From Saprospiraceae bacterium (GTDB taxonomy: Bacteria; Bacteroidota; Bacteroidia; Chitinophagales; Saprospiraceae), in assembly GCA_016717105.1 (NCBI GenBank), contig JADKGF010000011.1:62001-126000 (forward strand): a DNA stretch of 64,000 bases. Direction: 5' to 3'. The position numbers and the translations under genes were made by a program. The first letter of the stretch is position 1, and each line of letters opens with the position of its first letter. This document shows positions 1 through 9,306 of this stretch, one piece after another. The notes under the pieces are model-generated. The model was not told the origin of the DNA, made no database searches, and saw nothing but the letters and a program-made list of their open reading frames with translations.

Positions 1-451
1 GTCCACTCGTACATCCACCTGCATATCTTGTCCCGAATCCGACTAAAAATCCACCTATTACTAAAACAATAAAGCCTTTAAAAGTGAAAACTGATGCCCA
101 ATTTACTATATCCGTTGGAATAAGCGCATTAGAATAATCTTGGATACCATACGTCTGCAATTCGGCTTTTAATGACTGCGACACTATAATATCTGATTGG
201 TTATGAAAGTAGTATGCGGCTAAAAAACCACCTATCATTATACCTAAGACAAAAAATAGATTCCAGATTTCTTTTTTCCAATCATATTTGAAATATTCGA
301 TATTTGCTGGGATACATGCAGCACAAACATGTCTAAGCGAAGATGAGATTCCGAAGTTTTTATTTCCTAAAATGAGCAATGCGGGTACAGTAAGTCCAAT
401 AAGTGGACCAGCTATATACCAAGGCCAAGGTTGCTGTAAGAATTGAAGCAT
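1..451 (-). CDS. YeeE/YedE-family sulfur-compound permease (partial)
   Basis: This is the N-terminal ~150 residues of an inner-membrane protein whose C-terminus lies beyond the window edge. The frame is open from the ATG at 451 to base 1. Three hydrophobic segments are visible: near residues 10-28, 60-78 and 125-140. The last ends in a Gly-rich stretch with FGTRYAGGCTSG, the conserved Cys-containing motif of the YeeE/YedE (DUF395, TsuA-like) family, which imports thiosulfate or related sulfur compounds. A nearby rhodanese and a SulP-type permease support a role in sulfur uptake. The family call is confident; the substrate is inferred. Confidence 0.8.
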   Translation of the reverse strand, partial: MLQFLQQPWPWYIAGPLIGLTVPALLILGNKNFGISSSLRHVCAACIPANIEYFKYDWKKEIWNLFFVLGIMIGGFLAAYYFHNQSDIIVSQSLKAELQTYGIQDYSNALIPTDIVNWASVFTFKGFIVLVIGGFLVGFGTRYAGGCTSG

Positions 452-479
452 TGAATTACTGTTGGTTTGATTTTGAAAA

Positions 480-800
480 TTTTATTTTACCACTAAGGTG
501 CACTAAGGGTTCACTAAGATACACTAATTTTACCACTAAGATGCACTTAGGATTCACTAAGGATACACTAAGGGTACATTTTTGACCACTATGGAACACT
601 AAGGATACACAAAGATATACAAAGAACACTTTTTTACCACTAAGATGCACTAAGGATACACTGAGATACACTAAGGGGATATTTTTACCACTAAGGTGCA
701 CTAAGGATACACTGAGATACACTAAGGGGATATTTTTACCACTAAGGTGCACTAAGGATACCACTAAGAACACACTTAAAGAATTAACTAAGATACACTA
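480..800. repeat. Degenerate intergenic tandem repeat, 51-bp period at its 3' end
   Basis: The stretch is built from variants of CCACTAAGGTGCACTAAGG and GATACACTAAGG. Between about 634 and 765 it becomes a near-perfect 51-bp repeat: equivalent GCA triplets lie at 647, 698 and 749. Because 51 is a multiple of three, the minus strand stays open and mimics a protein with repeated VSLVHLSGK blocks. I regard that as a by-product, because it has no start context, signal or homologous family. Similar low-complexity intergenic repeats occur in other Bacteroidota, from general knowledge. It separates the permease from the rhodanese gene. Confidence 0.8.
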
Positions 801-878
801 AGGGAATATTTTTATTATCACTTAAGAGAACTAAGCACATTATTATTTAGAAAGCTTTTGTCATTCTACAAAGTATTC

Positions 879-1193
879 TTAACCAGTGTATTGTGCTACA
901 TTTTCCCATGGGCCTGCATCTACCACATTTTCAAAGCCATTTGATTTTAATATAGATTTGGCTTGGCTACTTCTATTTCCACTTCTGCAGAAAACAACAA
1001 TATCTTTTTTGCCTTTGAATTTATCCAAACTGCTGCCGATTCTATCTAATGGTATATTTACAGCACCTTTTGGGTGTGCTTGGGCAAACTCTCCAGGTGT
1101 GCGAACATCTACTAGGAATGGCTTTTTTGATAGCACTTCAGATAAGTCAGGAGCAGGTGTAGAAGCAAATAAGGATTTTAGAAATGCAAACAT
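879..1193 (-). CDS. Single-domain rhodanese-like sulfurtransferase
   Basis: The 104-residue protein is one rhodanese domain, the usual length for GlpE/PspE-like members. It shows the VDVRTPGEF motif near residues 28-36, HPKGAVNIPL near 40-49, and the active-site loop CRSGNRSS starting at Cys69, which carries the persulfide. The loop sequence suits a sulfurtransferase rather than a phosphatase-like Cdc25 member. The N-terminus is slightly hydrophobic but is not a clear signal peptide. It lies between a YeeE-type permease and a SulP-type permease, so it probably handles imported reduced sulfur. The substrate is not shown by the sequence. Confidence 0.9.
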   Translation of the reverse strand: MFAFLKSLFASTPAPDLSEVLSKKPFLVDVRTPGEFAQAHPKGAVNIPLDRIGSSLDKFKGKKDIVVFCRSGNRSSQAKSILKSNGFENVVDAGPWENVAQYTG

Positions 1194-1219
1194 GTTGTGA
1201 AATTTAATTGTTTATTTTG

Positions 1220-1227
1220 CAAAGGTA
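1220..1227 (-). promoter_or_regulatory. Putative Bacteroidota -7 box for the rhodanese gene
   Basis: The minus strand reads TACCTTTG, matching TAnnTTTG, 27-34 bases upstream of the rhodanese ATG. No convincing -33 TTG sits at the usual spacing, so this is a half-promoter match. Confidence 0.4.
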
Positions 1228-1388
1228 CATTCATATTATAAAATTAAAGTAACACAAGTTACAAGAAGTTTGAATTCGAATATTTATAAAGTGCACTGTT
1301 TTACAATCTTGAGGCCATTACCTGTTTGACCTTTATTAAACAAAGTAAAGTGTAACAATTGTTGCTTACCATTGGTAACGAAATTTAT

Positions 1389-1396
1389 TATCTTTG
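1389..1396 (+). promoter_or_regulatory. Putative Bacteroidota -7 box for the SulP locus
   Basis: TATCTTTG matches the TAnnTTTG consensus and lies about 45 bases before the ATG at 1441. TTG triplets are present upstream, but their spacing (about 14 or 24 bases) is not ideal. Confidence 0.4.
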
Positions 1397-1440
1397 CACA
1401 GTAATTCCCAAAGGTCACTCAAGTATCTCAACATCATAAT

Positions 1441-3097
1441 ATGAATCTATTTCCTGCCATCGATTGGATCAAAAATTATAAACGAGAATGGTTGAGTGGT
1501 GATGTTTCAGCTAGATTGACGGTCAGTGTGATGCTCATCCACTCAAAGGTATGGCTTATTCGATGTTGGCTGGTCTTCCACCTATTCATGGGTTATATGC
1601 CGTGACTATCCCACTGATTATCTATGCATTGATGGGAACATCGAGACAGCTAGCTGTTGGTCCAGTTGCAATGGTTAGTTTGTTGATATCTAGTGGTATC
1701 GGTACATTGGCAACCCAAGGCAGCGAACAATATATTGGTCTCGCGATTTTGCTAGCATTTATGGTAGGTATTTTCCAATTGTCAATGGGTATTTTCAGAT
1801 TGGGCTTTTTGGTCAATTTTCTTTCACATCCAGTCATTGCAGGTTTCACGTCAGCTGCAGCCATTATCGATGGCCATAGCCAATTTAAACACCTACTTGG
1901 CATCAAAGTCAATGGCGAAAAGTTTTTGGAAATAGGCCATCAAATTGTAACTCAATTGGGGCAAATTCATGTGCTTTCTTTGGTGATAGGATTGGTAGCC
2001 ATCTTTCTACTTTTGATGGTGAAGAAAATACATAAGTTGATGCTGGCCCATTGATTGTAGTATTGATCGGTATCTTGGTTTGTTTATTTGGGTGGGCTGA
2101 CAGATCAAGGTGTAAAAATAGTGGAGATATACACGGCGGATTGCCCACTTTCAATTTGTCTCCTATAGATCTTACCACATAAAAGCATTAATTCCGACGG
2201 CTCTGACTATTGGTTTGTAGGTTTTATGGAGTCCTAAGCTGTTGCCAAGGCTATCCAGCAAAAACACAAGAATTATAAACTGGACGCAAACCAGAGCTTA
2301 TTGCATTGGGTACAACCAATATCGGTGGATCATTTTCCAGGTCCTTTCCAGTGACTGGTGGGTTCTTCCAGAACTGCAGTCAATGATCAGCTAAGTAATA
2401 CGGGCCTTAGCTCTATTATAAGTGCCTTGCTCATTGTATTAACATATTGTGTTTTTACATGGTTTTATTTCCCAATGCAGTTTTGGCAGCAATTATCCTT
2501 GTTGCTGTGTATGGATTAATAGATTTTAAAAGCAAAGCATTTGTTTCACGCAGACAAAACCGATTTTTATTTATTCGTTTACATCAGCCATTGGCACACT
2601 GATTTTAGGTATTGAAGAGGAATTATTTTGGTTGTGATTCTATCTTTGGCGGTCTTAATTTATCAGGTTTCTTATCCACATTTTGAAGGGTGGGGATGTT
2701 AAGCCAGTAAGGACTTCAAAAATGTGTTGAGATACAAAACTGCGCATATCGTAGATGAGATCGTATTTTACGCTTTGATGCCAATTGTATTTTGCAATCA
2801 GCTGCTATTTTGCAGATCATGCTTTTAGTATCATTAGGAAAGGGAAAAAATCCAAAATATTTTATCTTCGATGAATCTCCTGTTAGTGCCATGGACTCCA
2901 CAAGACTGCACGTGCTGAGTGATTTTTATTAAGATTTGGAGAAGGATGGAGTAACATTTTTATTGGCTAATGCGATAGGGTCAGTACGCGATATAATAAT
3001 GAAAAGCGGATTGGATAAGGCAATCCCTTTGGAACAGCAATTTACATCATTGGCTGATGCTTATAAATTTGCGCAAGCTGGATTGAAGTCATCATGA
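1441..3097 (+). pseudogene. SulP-family anion permease with STAS domain, many frameshifts
   Basis: The locus is 1657 bases long, which fits the ~550 residues of a normal SulP permease, but it is broken by many small indels. The start reads MNLFPAIDWIKNYKREWLSGDVSA. The frame then jumps so that MAYSMLAGLPPIHGLYA and the next ~150 residues are read intact from 1551 to 2054. Later pieces in changing frames include a match to LIPTALTIGFVGFMES, a match to ALGTTNIGGSF and a C-terminal STAS domain (AMDST near 2890; LEKDGVTFLLANA near 2937). It ends at the TGA at 3095, overlapping the end of the convergent LuxE-like locus. SulP proteins move sulfate, bicarbonate or other anions; the nearby rhodanese favours sulfate. 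Either a true pseudogene or a badly called consensus. Confidence 0.75.
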
Positions 3098-4133
3098 TCT
3101 GAAATCCTCGAGCAAAAGATTGCAACCACGAATATCGATGCATCAATCACCCATTATCTCAAAAGAGCCATCAGGATAAAGAATGCCCGTATCTTCCGGT
3201 TTGTACGAAGGAACGGCTATCAATATTGGCAAGATCAGTCACACAAATGATGCCTGTTTTCCTTGTTTTTCTTTCTGTAAGTGGATCATTGATTTGATGT
3301 GTTTTGACTTGCAGTAAAGCATTTGGTCTGAAAGTATCGAGTCATTAGCATAAGATTGACTACATTAATTCTGTCATACCATACTCAGAATGAATATAGT
3401 TTGCTTCCAAATCGTACAAAAGCAAAAATTATGCAATTCACTTTTGGTTATTTCTGGTAAATGGCCTTTCAACCACCTGTTTCCATAATCATCAGATCAG
3501 GGTAGGAGAGGATACTTTTCTGAAAAGTCCAATAATGCGTGAAACTCAAAAGTACCGTTGGAATCTCATTTTGTTGGCATTCTGATAACTTTTCCAAATA
3601 ACTCATCATGATTTCTGAGGTAAAAACCACTTTGTTTGTGCTTAGAATTTTGATAAAATATGGTGATCATGCTGATCAAAGATGATCCTTCACACTCTAG
3701 ATATCCGGGAAGTAACGCAAAGGAAACAATGTTGTTCTACAGGTCAAAATAATGCTGCCAAAGTTGCCGTATTGTCAATATAGTGCTGTAAATCTCTGAC
3801 AAAATGGAATGAACGATTTGTGCCTGTGGTGCCACTACTCCCAAACACCATGGTTTCGTCAAAGTCTCCGGTTTTTACATCATGAAACTTGAATGCTGTT
3901 ATGGGTAAAAATGGGATATCGCGACTTTCTTTCACTAAATCGGGGGAAATTCTCAACGATTTGCAGTAGTTTTGATAAATACTGTTATATTTGTATTGGA
4001 ATCGAAACATCTGTAATTTGAGCGCATCGGCTGATTGAAAATCATTGGTATTCAGATTTTTAAATGATCGAGCAACAGATTTCTTTGCGATTCGAAGGAT
4101 GTATCCATTCATTTTATGATATTGACAAAGCAC
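3092..4133 (-). pseudogene. LuxE-like acyl-protein synthetase family, frameshifted
   Basis: The first ~130 residues (from 4133 to 3744) are intact and contain FKFHDVKTGDF followed by VFGSSGTTGTNRS. The latter is the adenylate-forming loop of the LuxE/acyl-protein synthetase family, which activates a carboxylic acid as acyl-AMP and passes it to a carrier. A later ATG at 4112 is an alternative start. Downstream the frame shifts repeatedly: recognisable pieces include LLPGYLE near 3700 and a C-terminus ending GCNLLLEDFRS with its stop at 3092-3094. The 1042-base span matches an intact ~345-residue enzyme. In Bacteroidota such genes often lie near surface-polysaccharide genes, but no such partner is visible here. 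Confidence 0.65.
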
Positions 4134-4171
4134 AAGATACAGGCATTTTTTTAAATTTAAGAAGTCATCAA

Positions 4172-4656
4172 ATGAGATATTATTTTTATCTTTTTGTATT
4201 ATTAATTTTGGGTTGTGTAAAACCGAATGATTATTCGGATGTGCCTTCGTTAGGTTTAAGGGTTTTCAAAAACACCATGAATCAAGGTAATTTTTCCATA
4301 ACAAGACTCAGTCATTCTGAATTTATTTTTACTGATGGTGATGGTGATTTTGGGACCGCAAGTACAGATTCTGATTTAAATATTTTTGTCAAAGATCTCC
4401 GGACAAATCAGATATTTAGCCAATATAAAGCGCCTTTTGTTCCATTAGAAGGCGCAGGAAATGGTATTTCAGGTATTATTTATATAAAAATGTACACTAC
4501 TTGCTGTATCTTTCCACCAGAATCTCAACTAAATCCTTGTGAATCATCTTTGGACTATCAACAAACGCGCTTTCATTTGAAATATACATCAAAGATCGAG
4601 CTGGAAATAAGTCAAATGTGGTGAAGTCGGATGTAATCACCTTAAATTGTCGTTAA
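4172..4656 (+). CDS. Secreted lipoprotein of unknown function, one frameshift
   Basis: I choose the ATG at 4172 because it begins a type II signal peptide with lipobox LILGC; an upstream in-frame ATG at 4064 would run through the LuxE-like gene and spoil the signal. The mature part has an acidic stretch FTDGDGDFGTASTDSD, typical of a Bacteroidota lipoprotein group with no assigned function. The visible frame stops at 4624, but the next frame reads YIKDRAGNKSNVVKSDVITL to a stop at 4654-4656, the conserved ending of this group. One base therefore appears to be missing near 4578-4583. It converges on the di-heme peroxidase gene with 10 bases between them. Confidence 0.65.
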
Positions 4657-4666
4657 AAAGACTGAC

Positions 4667-5619
4667 CTAAGATTTTATCTTATAAAATTGTCTATCAGTA
4701 AGACTGCGAAGAAAAGCTTCGAGATCATCTTTTTCGTTTTGTGTGAGATTGAGCGGCTTCAGTAACGTCGTGTCCATATTGATAGGATTTTGTACAAATT
4801 TGTATGGATCACTGTAGTATTCTATGACATCTTTTAATGTCTTGAAGCTACCATCGTGCATATATGGCGCAGTCACAGCTACGTTATAAAGCCGGGCACT
4901 TTAAATTTTCCAAGGTCTGATTTATTACCAGTCACTTCAAAGCGGCCTTTGTCTTTATAGCGTTTTTCGTCATATAATCCAATGTTTTTGAACTCATCTC
5001 CTGTAAAATCAGGACTAAAGTGGCAATCAAAACACTTGGCTCTACTACTCATGAACAATTCTCTCCCACGAATGGCAGCTTCACTCATTTTGTTTGGCTT
5101 GTCTATCATCCATGCGTCAAATTCTGTATCCGCCGTTTCTAAGGATTCTTCAAAACTTGCAATGGCGTCAGCTACATTCTCGGCATTTGGGGCTTCGTTA
5201 TATATTTGATTGAAGGCTTCATTGTAAATTTTATGTCGGCCTAATCTTTCGACAGCAGTCGTATAACTCAGATCCATCTCCTTATTATCTTCTATCGGAA
5301 AATGTATTTGGTCTCTTAGAGATTTAGCCCTACCATCATAAAAAAACTCACTTCGATAAGCCATGTTCATTACAGATGGCGCATTTCGCCGACCCAGTTT
5401 TCCTTCTACACCGACACTGATAGCTACTGTATCTGCAAATGCAAATTTTGGGTTGTGGCAGTTACCACAACTGATGGTGCTATCCTTTGATAAGATGGGA
5501 TCAAAAAATAATTTTTCGCCAAGTTTTATTTTGGAAGTAGGAATATCCGAAGCTGACCAAACAGACATCAGACTTAAATAAACGAGGCCAAGCCCAAAAA
5601 TCTTAACTAAAATCTTCAT
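4667..5619 (-). CDS. Di-heme cytochrome c peroxidase, MauG/MbnH-like, one frameshift
   Basis: Two c-type heme sites are visible: CGNCH near residues 51-55 and CFDCH near 190-195. They lie in the arrangement of the CcpA/MauG/MbnH superfamily of periplasmic di-heme enzymes. A typical leader (MKILVKIFGLGLVYLSLMSV) supports the ATG at 5619 over the one at 5640, which lies inside a promoter-like box. The long open frame stops at 4879 after FKVPGF, while the next frame continues with VAVTAPYMHDGSF, the conserved family sequence, to a stop at 4667. One base is therefore missing near 4890. The adjacent MbnP-like gene makes an MbnH-like role, oxidative modification of a partner protein, likelier than simple peroxide removal. 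Confidence 0.82.
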
Positions 5620-5627
5620 ATCGGCTG

Positions 5628-5635
5628 CAAAATTA
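5628..5635 (-). promoter_or_regulatory. Putative -7 box of the di-heme peroxidase gene
   Basis: The minus strand reads TAATTTTG (TAnnTTTG), ending 9 bases before the ATG at 5619. If used, the mRNA would be almost leaderless. The match could be chance. Confidence 0.35.
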
Positions 5636-5793
5636 ATCATTCAACCCATATTTTTAGGTAACAGAAGTCACATTTCAGAATGATTTGATGTTGATGCATG
5701 TTTATATGAAGATATGTCTGAAAGTTTTACATTTCCGAAAAACTTAACACATATGATCCAATGACTTTTGAGAAATGACAATCTCTTAAAATT

Positions 5794-6747
5794 TTATAAA
5801 CGAACCAATTTTAATGCCTGTTGCGGTTGCCCTGAGACGTACAATTGGACAAAATAGATTCCACTTTTTTCCAAATGAATTTCTTGTTTTGGTGATGGAT
5901 TAATGATCTTTTGGACTATTTTTCCATTGTTGTCAAAGATTGTAATATTGGAGACATCCTGATTGTAATTAGTGAGCGAGATTTCAACGATTTCACTATT
6001 TGTTGGATTTGGTGCGATTGTCAGATGAGGTTTTTCGACATCAATTGCACCAGAAAATTTATTCGCATCACTGAAGACATTATTTTTCAAATTTTTCATC
6101 ACGGCAATTACTACTTTTGATGATCCATGTATGACAATCACATTATCCAGATTAATATCGTCGAAAAGATGCTGATAGTCTGCATTAAGTTCTATGGTAA
6201 GTTTGTCGCCATTATTCGTGTTATTGATGGGCACTACTACTCTTGTCAATAATGGATCGCCAAAGGCGTGCATTTCAAAATCATAAAGAGATCTGGCCCA
6301 TTTTTCCTTCTAAAACTACAAATTTATATCCTGCAGCAGCCCCAGTGCATATCTGGATCTTTGGGTGAAAGTGGATGACTTGCCGGCCACAGTGTAGGAT
6401 CATCATGATTGTAGAACGTATCTATTCCTATATTGAATGCGATCGAATCTACTTTGTTTATAAATTGTGACCTAAATAATAGTTGATTTCATTAATATTC
6501 CGAATAAGCAAAAGGTATCTTTGGCAAGAAATGTTTTATCGTTGTCATGATACAAAGTAATATTGGATATGTAATAATCTAATCTTTTGAGCGTAAATTC
6601 CTGTCCTGCATTATTCTTAATTGATTTACCAAAAGCAAAATCTTCATTTCCTATTTTATGATTTATTTTGAGGTAAATAGCTTGTTGGGCAGATAGTAAT
6701 ATAGTGCTTGTCATAATTACAAACAATATGAATGCATATTTCCTCAT
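5794..6747 (-). CDS. MbnP-like metal-pair protein with T9SS type A tail, frameshifted
   Basis: The 5' part (6747-6472) has a signal peptide (MRKYAFILFVIMTSTILLSA) and an MbnP-like opening: INHKIGNEDFAFGKS, then FTLKRLDYYISNITL. Between 6472 and 6273 the frame shifts at least twice, but the family core can be read across frames: FNIGIDTFYNHDDPTLWP, SPKDPDMHWGWAAGYKF and FVVLEGK. WGW here is the conserved Trp motif; in the studied MbnP a conserved Trp is oxidised to kynurenine by the partner MbnH. The last ~80 residues (from APNPTNSE) are a T9SS type A sorting domain. The span fits a ~318-residue protein. It lies upstream of the di-heme enzyme on the same strand, the expected pairing. Frameshifts are probably consensus errors. 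Confidence 0.8.
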
Positions 6748-6782
6748 GATAACTTGCGTTTAAAGTTGTGAACTATTAGATG

Positions 6783-6790
6783 CAAAGTTA
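6783..6790 (-). promoter_or_regulatory. Putative -7 box of the MbnP/MbnH-like operon
   Basis: The minus strand reads TAACTTTG (TAnnTTTG), about 36 bases before the ATG at 6747, a normal leader length. It could drive both genes of the pair. Confidence 0.42.
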
Positions 6791-6831
6791 ATATATTTTT
6801 TAAGAAAACAGGTATGAATTCCTAAGAAAAT

Positions 6832-8092
6832 CTACACTACAACATCGAGTTCCGCATCGTCTAGTCCAAGCGTGCACACTAAGCTTTTATCTCCAAATTG
6901 CAAGTGTTCTATTTTGAAAGCTGAAAAACTCGGAATGAGTGAAATTCTGTTATTGTAAAGTTGGATCTGCGGTATCTTGGTCATGTATCCCTTGAAATGT
7001 GGTAGTGGGTCGAATGGTATCAATTTGATAATCTGATTGCGCAAGATCTTTTCGATGATCGGAGACGAAAGTTTATAAATAAAATTATTAGCATCAATAT
7101 CGATATCCAGATTGTCCAAGTATATTTTTTGTTCTGCTTGTGCTAAATACGGCATGCCTGTGAAGGTAATAATGCCGGCGATAGGCTCGATCATATGGGC
7201 TTTTATTTCTAGTTGGCTTGTGTTTCTGATGTGAATACTGTTGAGTTCGAAGGTTTTACCACCTATTTCCTGACCATTGATTTCAGTCATTAGTAATTTG
7301 GCAAGTCCAACATATGAAAGCTCGATGTCAATTTTCTGAGAATTTTTGATCTTTTTTTCTTCAGCCCAGAAAAACACCGGTGTCGATTGCACATCAAATG
7401 CAATAGGTTCGTCAGAAATTTTTGCACTCATCTCAAGCCATAGATCTAGATGAATATCTGTTTCGTCTTCTCTGAATAAACTGGATTGCACTTCCGTAAG
7501 TTGCCCATTAAAATACAGATCTGGCTTTCTGTTTACCAGATAATTTGTAGCATATAACTTGAGCTGTTCATTGATCATTTTTTTGATATCTGCGGTCTCT
7601 TCCAATCTTTTATCCAATTTCTCCAATAGACTTTCCTTCATATAAGCGATCACACAATTGCTGATGGTTTCTGCAGGAATGGACAATTCACCTAAGTGCA
7701 AAACTGGTCCTTCATACCATGAATGATTGTGCATGATGGACTTGGTCTTAAATCCGAACGTTTCGTCAATTTCGCATTGTATTTCCAAGTTAATTTTAAT
7801 ACTGCCTTCGCCTTCGATCGAAAACAGACCAGCATTTTTGGCAAAAGTAAATGCAATAGGTACTTCCAGCGAAGATTGACTTCATTCTAGCGTTGATACT
7901 TAAGCTTTTATCATTAGATTTTTTAAGTGTAATGACAAAATCGCCTGCATTGATTTTATGATGGTGATAATCTTCAAATGCTTCTTGCAGATATTGATTA
8001 AGTTTCGATTTTGAAAGTAGAAAATCTATTAAAACACTATTATCCAACATGGGTTTTATATTAATATTTAATTGTAATTTAGCTACAAACAT
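6832..8092 (-). CDS. DUF4403-family protein, one frameshift
   Basis: The gene is read in two pieces: residues 1-~72 from 8092, and a 318-residue piece ending at 6832. The pieces join in frame through KNAGLFSIEGEGSIKINLEI if one base is restored near 7885. The joined ~420 residues fit DUF4403, a Bacteroidota/Proteobacteria family with beta-rich lipid-transfer-like repeats. Matching features are FGFKTKSI followed by HSWYEGP and a run ending LGELSIPAETI. No signal peptide is visible, which is unusual for the family. The function of DUF4403 is unknown. The next gene is divergent and gives no functional clue. Confidence 0.65.
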
Positions 8093-8203
8093 ATTAAATA
8101 TTAATTTAATGTAAAAACTTTTACTAAAATAAAAATCATGGACTACAAAAGTTGTATCGTTTTACTATCTTTATCTCCTTAATTTGAGGTTATAACAAGA
8201 GAT

Positions 8204-8659
8204 ATGAAATATCGGGTACTTACTGAAGATGAGTTTGAAGCTTTGAAGACGAATTTGTCAAGTTTTTTGATAGTGCAGGGCATAGATGCTGCATCATGGC
8301 AAAAAATGAAGGATTTAGAGCCAGATTTAGCACAAAAGTACTTGCATGATTTTAGTGATTTTGTATTTGAAAATACACTACAAAAAATAGGATATATTGA
8401 CTTTTTTAATGGGAATAGCCTCAAATTATTCAAATGCAATAATGAAGATATTCATTTGATCAATATAGAAAATGATAATAAATTTGGAGAAATTGAAGAT
8501 TTTATCAATGCTTTGATAAGCAATCCTGCAAGTTTTACAGTTCAAAAACAGACGAAAAAATATCATCCAAATCGATCAGTTGAGCTATTCCGAATGATAA
8601 GTTCAGGTGGTTTGGTGAGTGATGGTTATTGGTATGAAAAACTCAATGAAATGTATTGA
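8204..8659 (+). CDS. DUF6495-like conserved Bacteroidota protein
   Basis: A 151-residue soluble protein that begins MKYRVLTEDEFEALKTNLSS and continues with a pattern (DAASWQKMK, then HDFSDFVFENTLQKIGYIDF) that I associate with the DUF6495 family of Bacteroidota, usually ~150 residues. No catalytic motif, signal peptide or membrane segment is visible. The 5' leader from the divergent DUF4403 gene is 111 bases and holds TATCTTTA as a weak -7 candidate. It converges on nth with a 20-base gap. The family assignment is from memory of the N-terminal pattern and is moderate. Confidence 0.6.
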   Translation: MKYRVLTEDEFEALKTNLSSFLIVQGIDAASWQKMKDLEPDLAQKYLHDFSDFVFENTLQKIGYIDFFNGNSLKLFKCNNEDIHLINIENDNKFGEIEDFINALISNPASFTVQKQTKKYHPNRSVELFRMISSGGLVSDGYWYEKLNEMY

Positions 8660-8679
8660 ATATCAAATGATTAATACTA

Positions 8680-9306
8680 CTATTTGATATCAGAAACCGT
8701 TTTGCATATTATACACTTGGAAGGATCATGGGCTCTCGCCTTGCAATATTCTCTTCCATAAAATATAATCTGAAGGTGCAATTTATTCCACAATGCTCTT
8801 GGAAACAAGGCTTTGAGGTCTGCTTCTGTTTGTTGTACGTTTTTTCCAGATGTAAGTCCCCAGCGCGTCGCCAATCGATGTATGTGCGTATCCACGGGAA
8901 AAGCAGGTACACCAAATGCCTGACTCATCACCACTGATGCCGTCTTATGTCCTACACCGGGAAGCATTTCTAAGTTTTCAAAATTATCTGGAACAGAACT
9001 GCCAAATCGGTCATTTAGTATCATCGACAAGGTGTGGATGGCTTTTGATTTGGTAGGAGATAGACCACACGGTTTGATGATTTCACGTATTTCTTCCACG
9101 GTTAGCTTTACCATATCTTGCGGATTATCAGCTTTTTGGAAAAGGGTAGGCGTCACTTGGTTTACTCTTTCATCAGTGCATTGTGCAGAAAGTAATACCG
9201 CAATCATCAGTGTATAAGGATCTTTATGAATCAATGGTACAGGCGTTTCAGGATACAACTCTTCCAGTGTTTTTACTATATATGCTGCCTTTTCTTTTTT
9301 GGTCAT
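8680..9306 (-). CDS. nth: Endonuclease III (DNA glycosylase/AP lyase)
   Basis: The 208-residue protein has the helix-hairpin-helix GPD fold of endonuclease III, which removes oxidised pyrimidines and nicks the abasic site. The hairpin reads LPGVGHKTASVV with the catalytic Lys121. The catalytic Asp139 lies in FPVDTHIHRLATRWG. The C-terminal loop that normally binds 4Fe-4S (C-x6-C-x2-C-x5-C) reads CKARAHDPSKCIICKTV, so the second Cys is Pro and the fourth is absent; the canonical cluster is probably lost. The start codon overlaps the ribD stop by 4 bases, indicating translational coupling in a ribD-nth operon. Confidence 0.93.
   Translation of the reverse strand: MTKKEKAAYIVKTLEELYPETPVPLIHKDPYTLMIAVLLSAQCTDERVNQVTPTLFQKADNPQDMVKLTVEEIREIIKPCGLSPTKSKAIHTLSMILNDRFGSSVPDNFENLEMLPGVGHKTASVVMSQAFGVPAFPVDTHIHRLATRWGLTSGKNVQQTEADLKALFPRALWNKLHLQIIFYGREYCKARAHDPSKCIICKTVSDIK

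Noticed and set aside
456..773. Minus-strand ORF with repeated VSLVHLSGK blocks
   Set aside because: It is the translation of the 51-bp DNA repeat; no start context, signal or family, and the period being a multiple of three explains the open frame.
480..800. CRISPR array
   Set aside because: Tandem units share all of their sequence; no spacers.
886..1200. Plus-strand ORF opposite the rhodanese gene
   Set aside because: It is the shadow of a clear rhodanese with an intact active site.
1441..4133. Bioluminescence (lux) genes
   Set aside because: The LuxE-like family is broad; no luciferase, LuxC or LuxD homolog is present.
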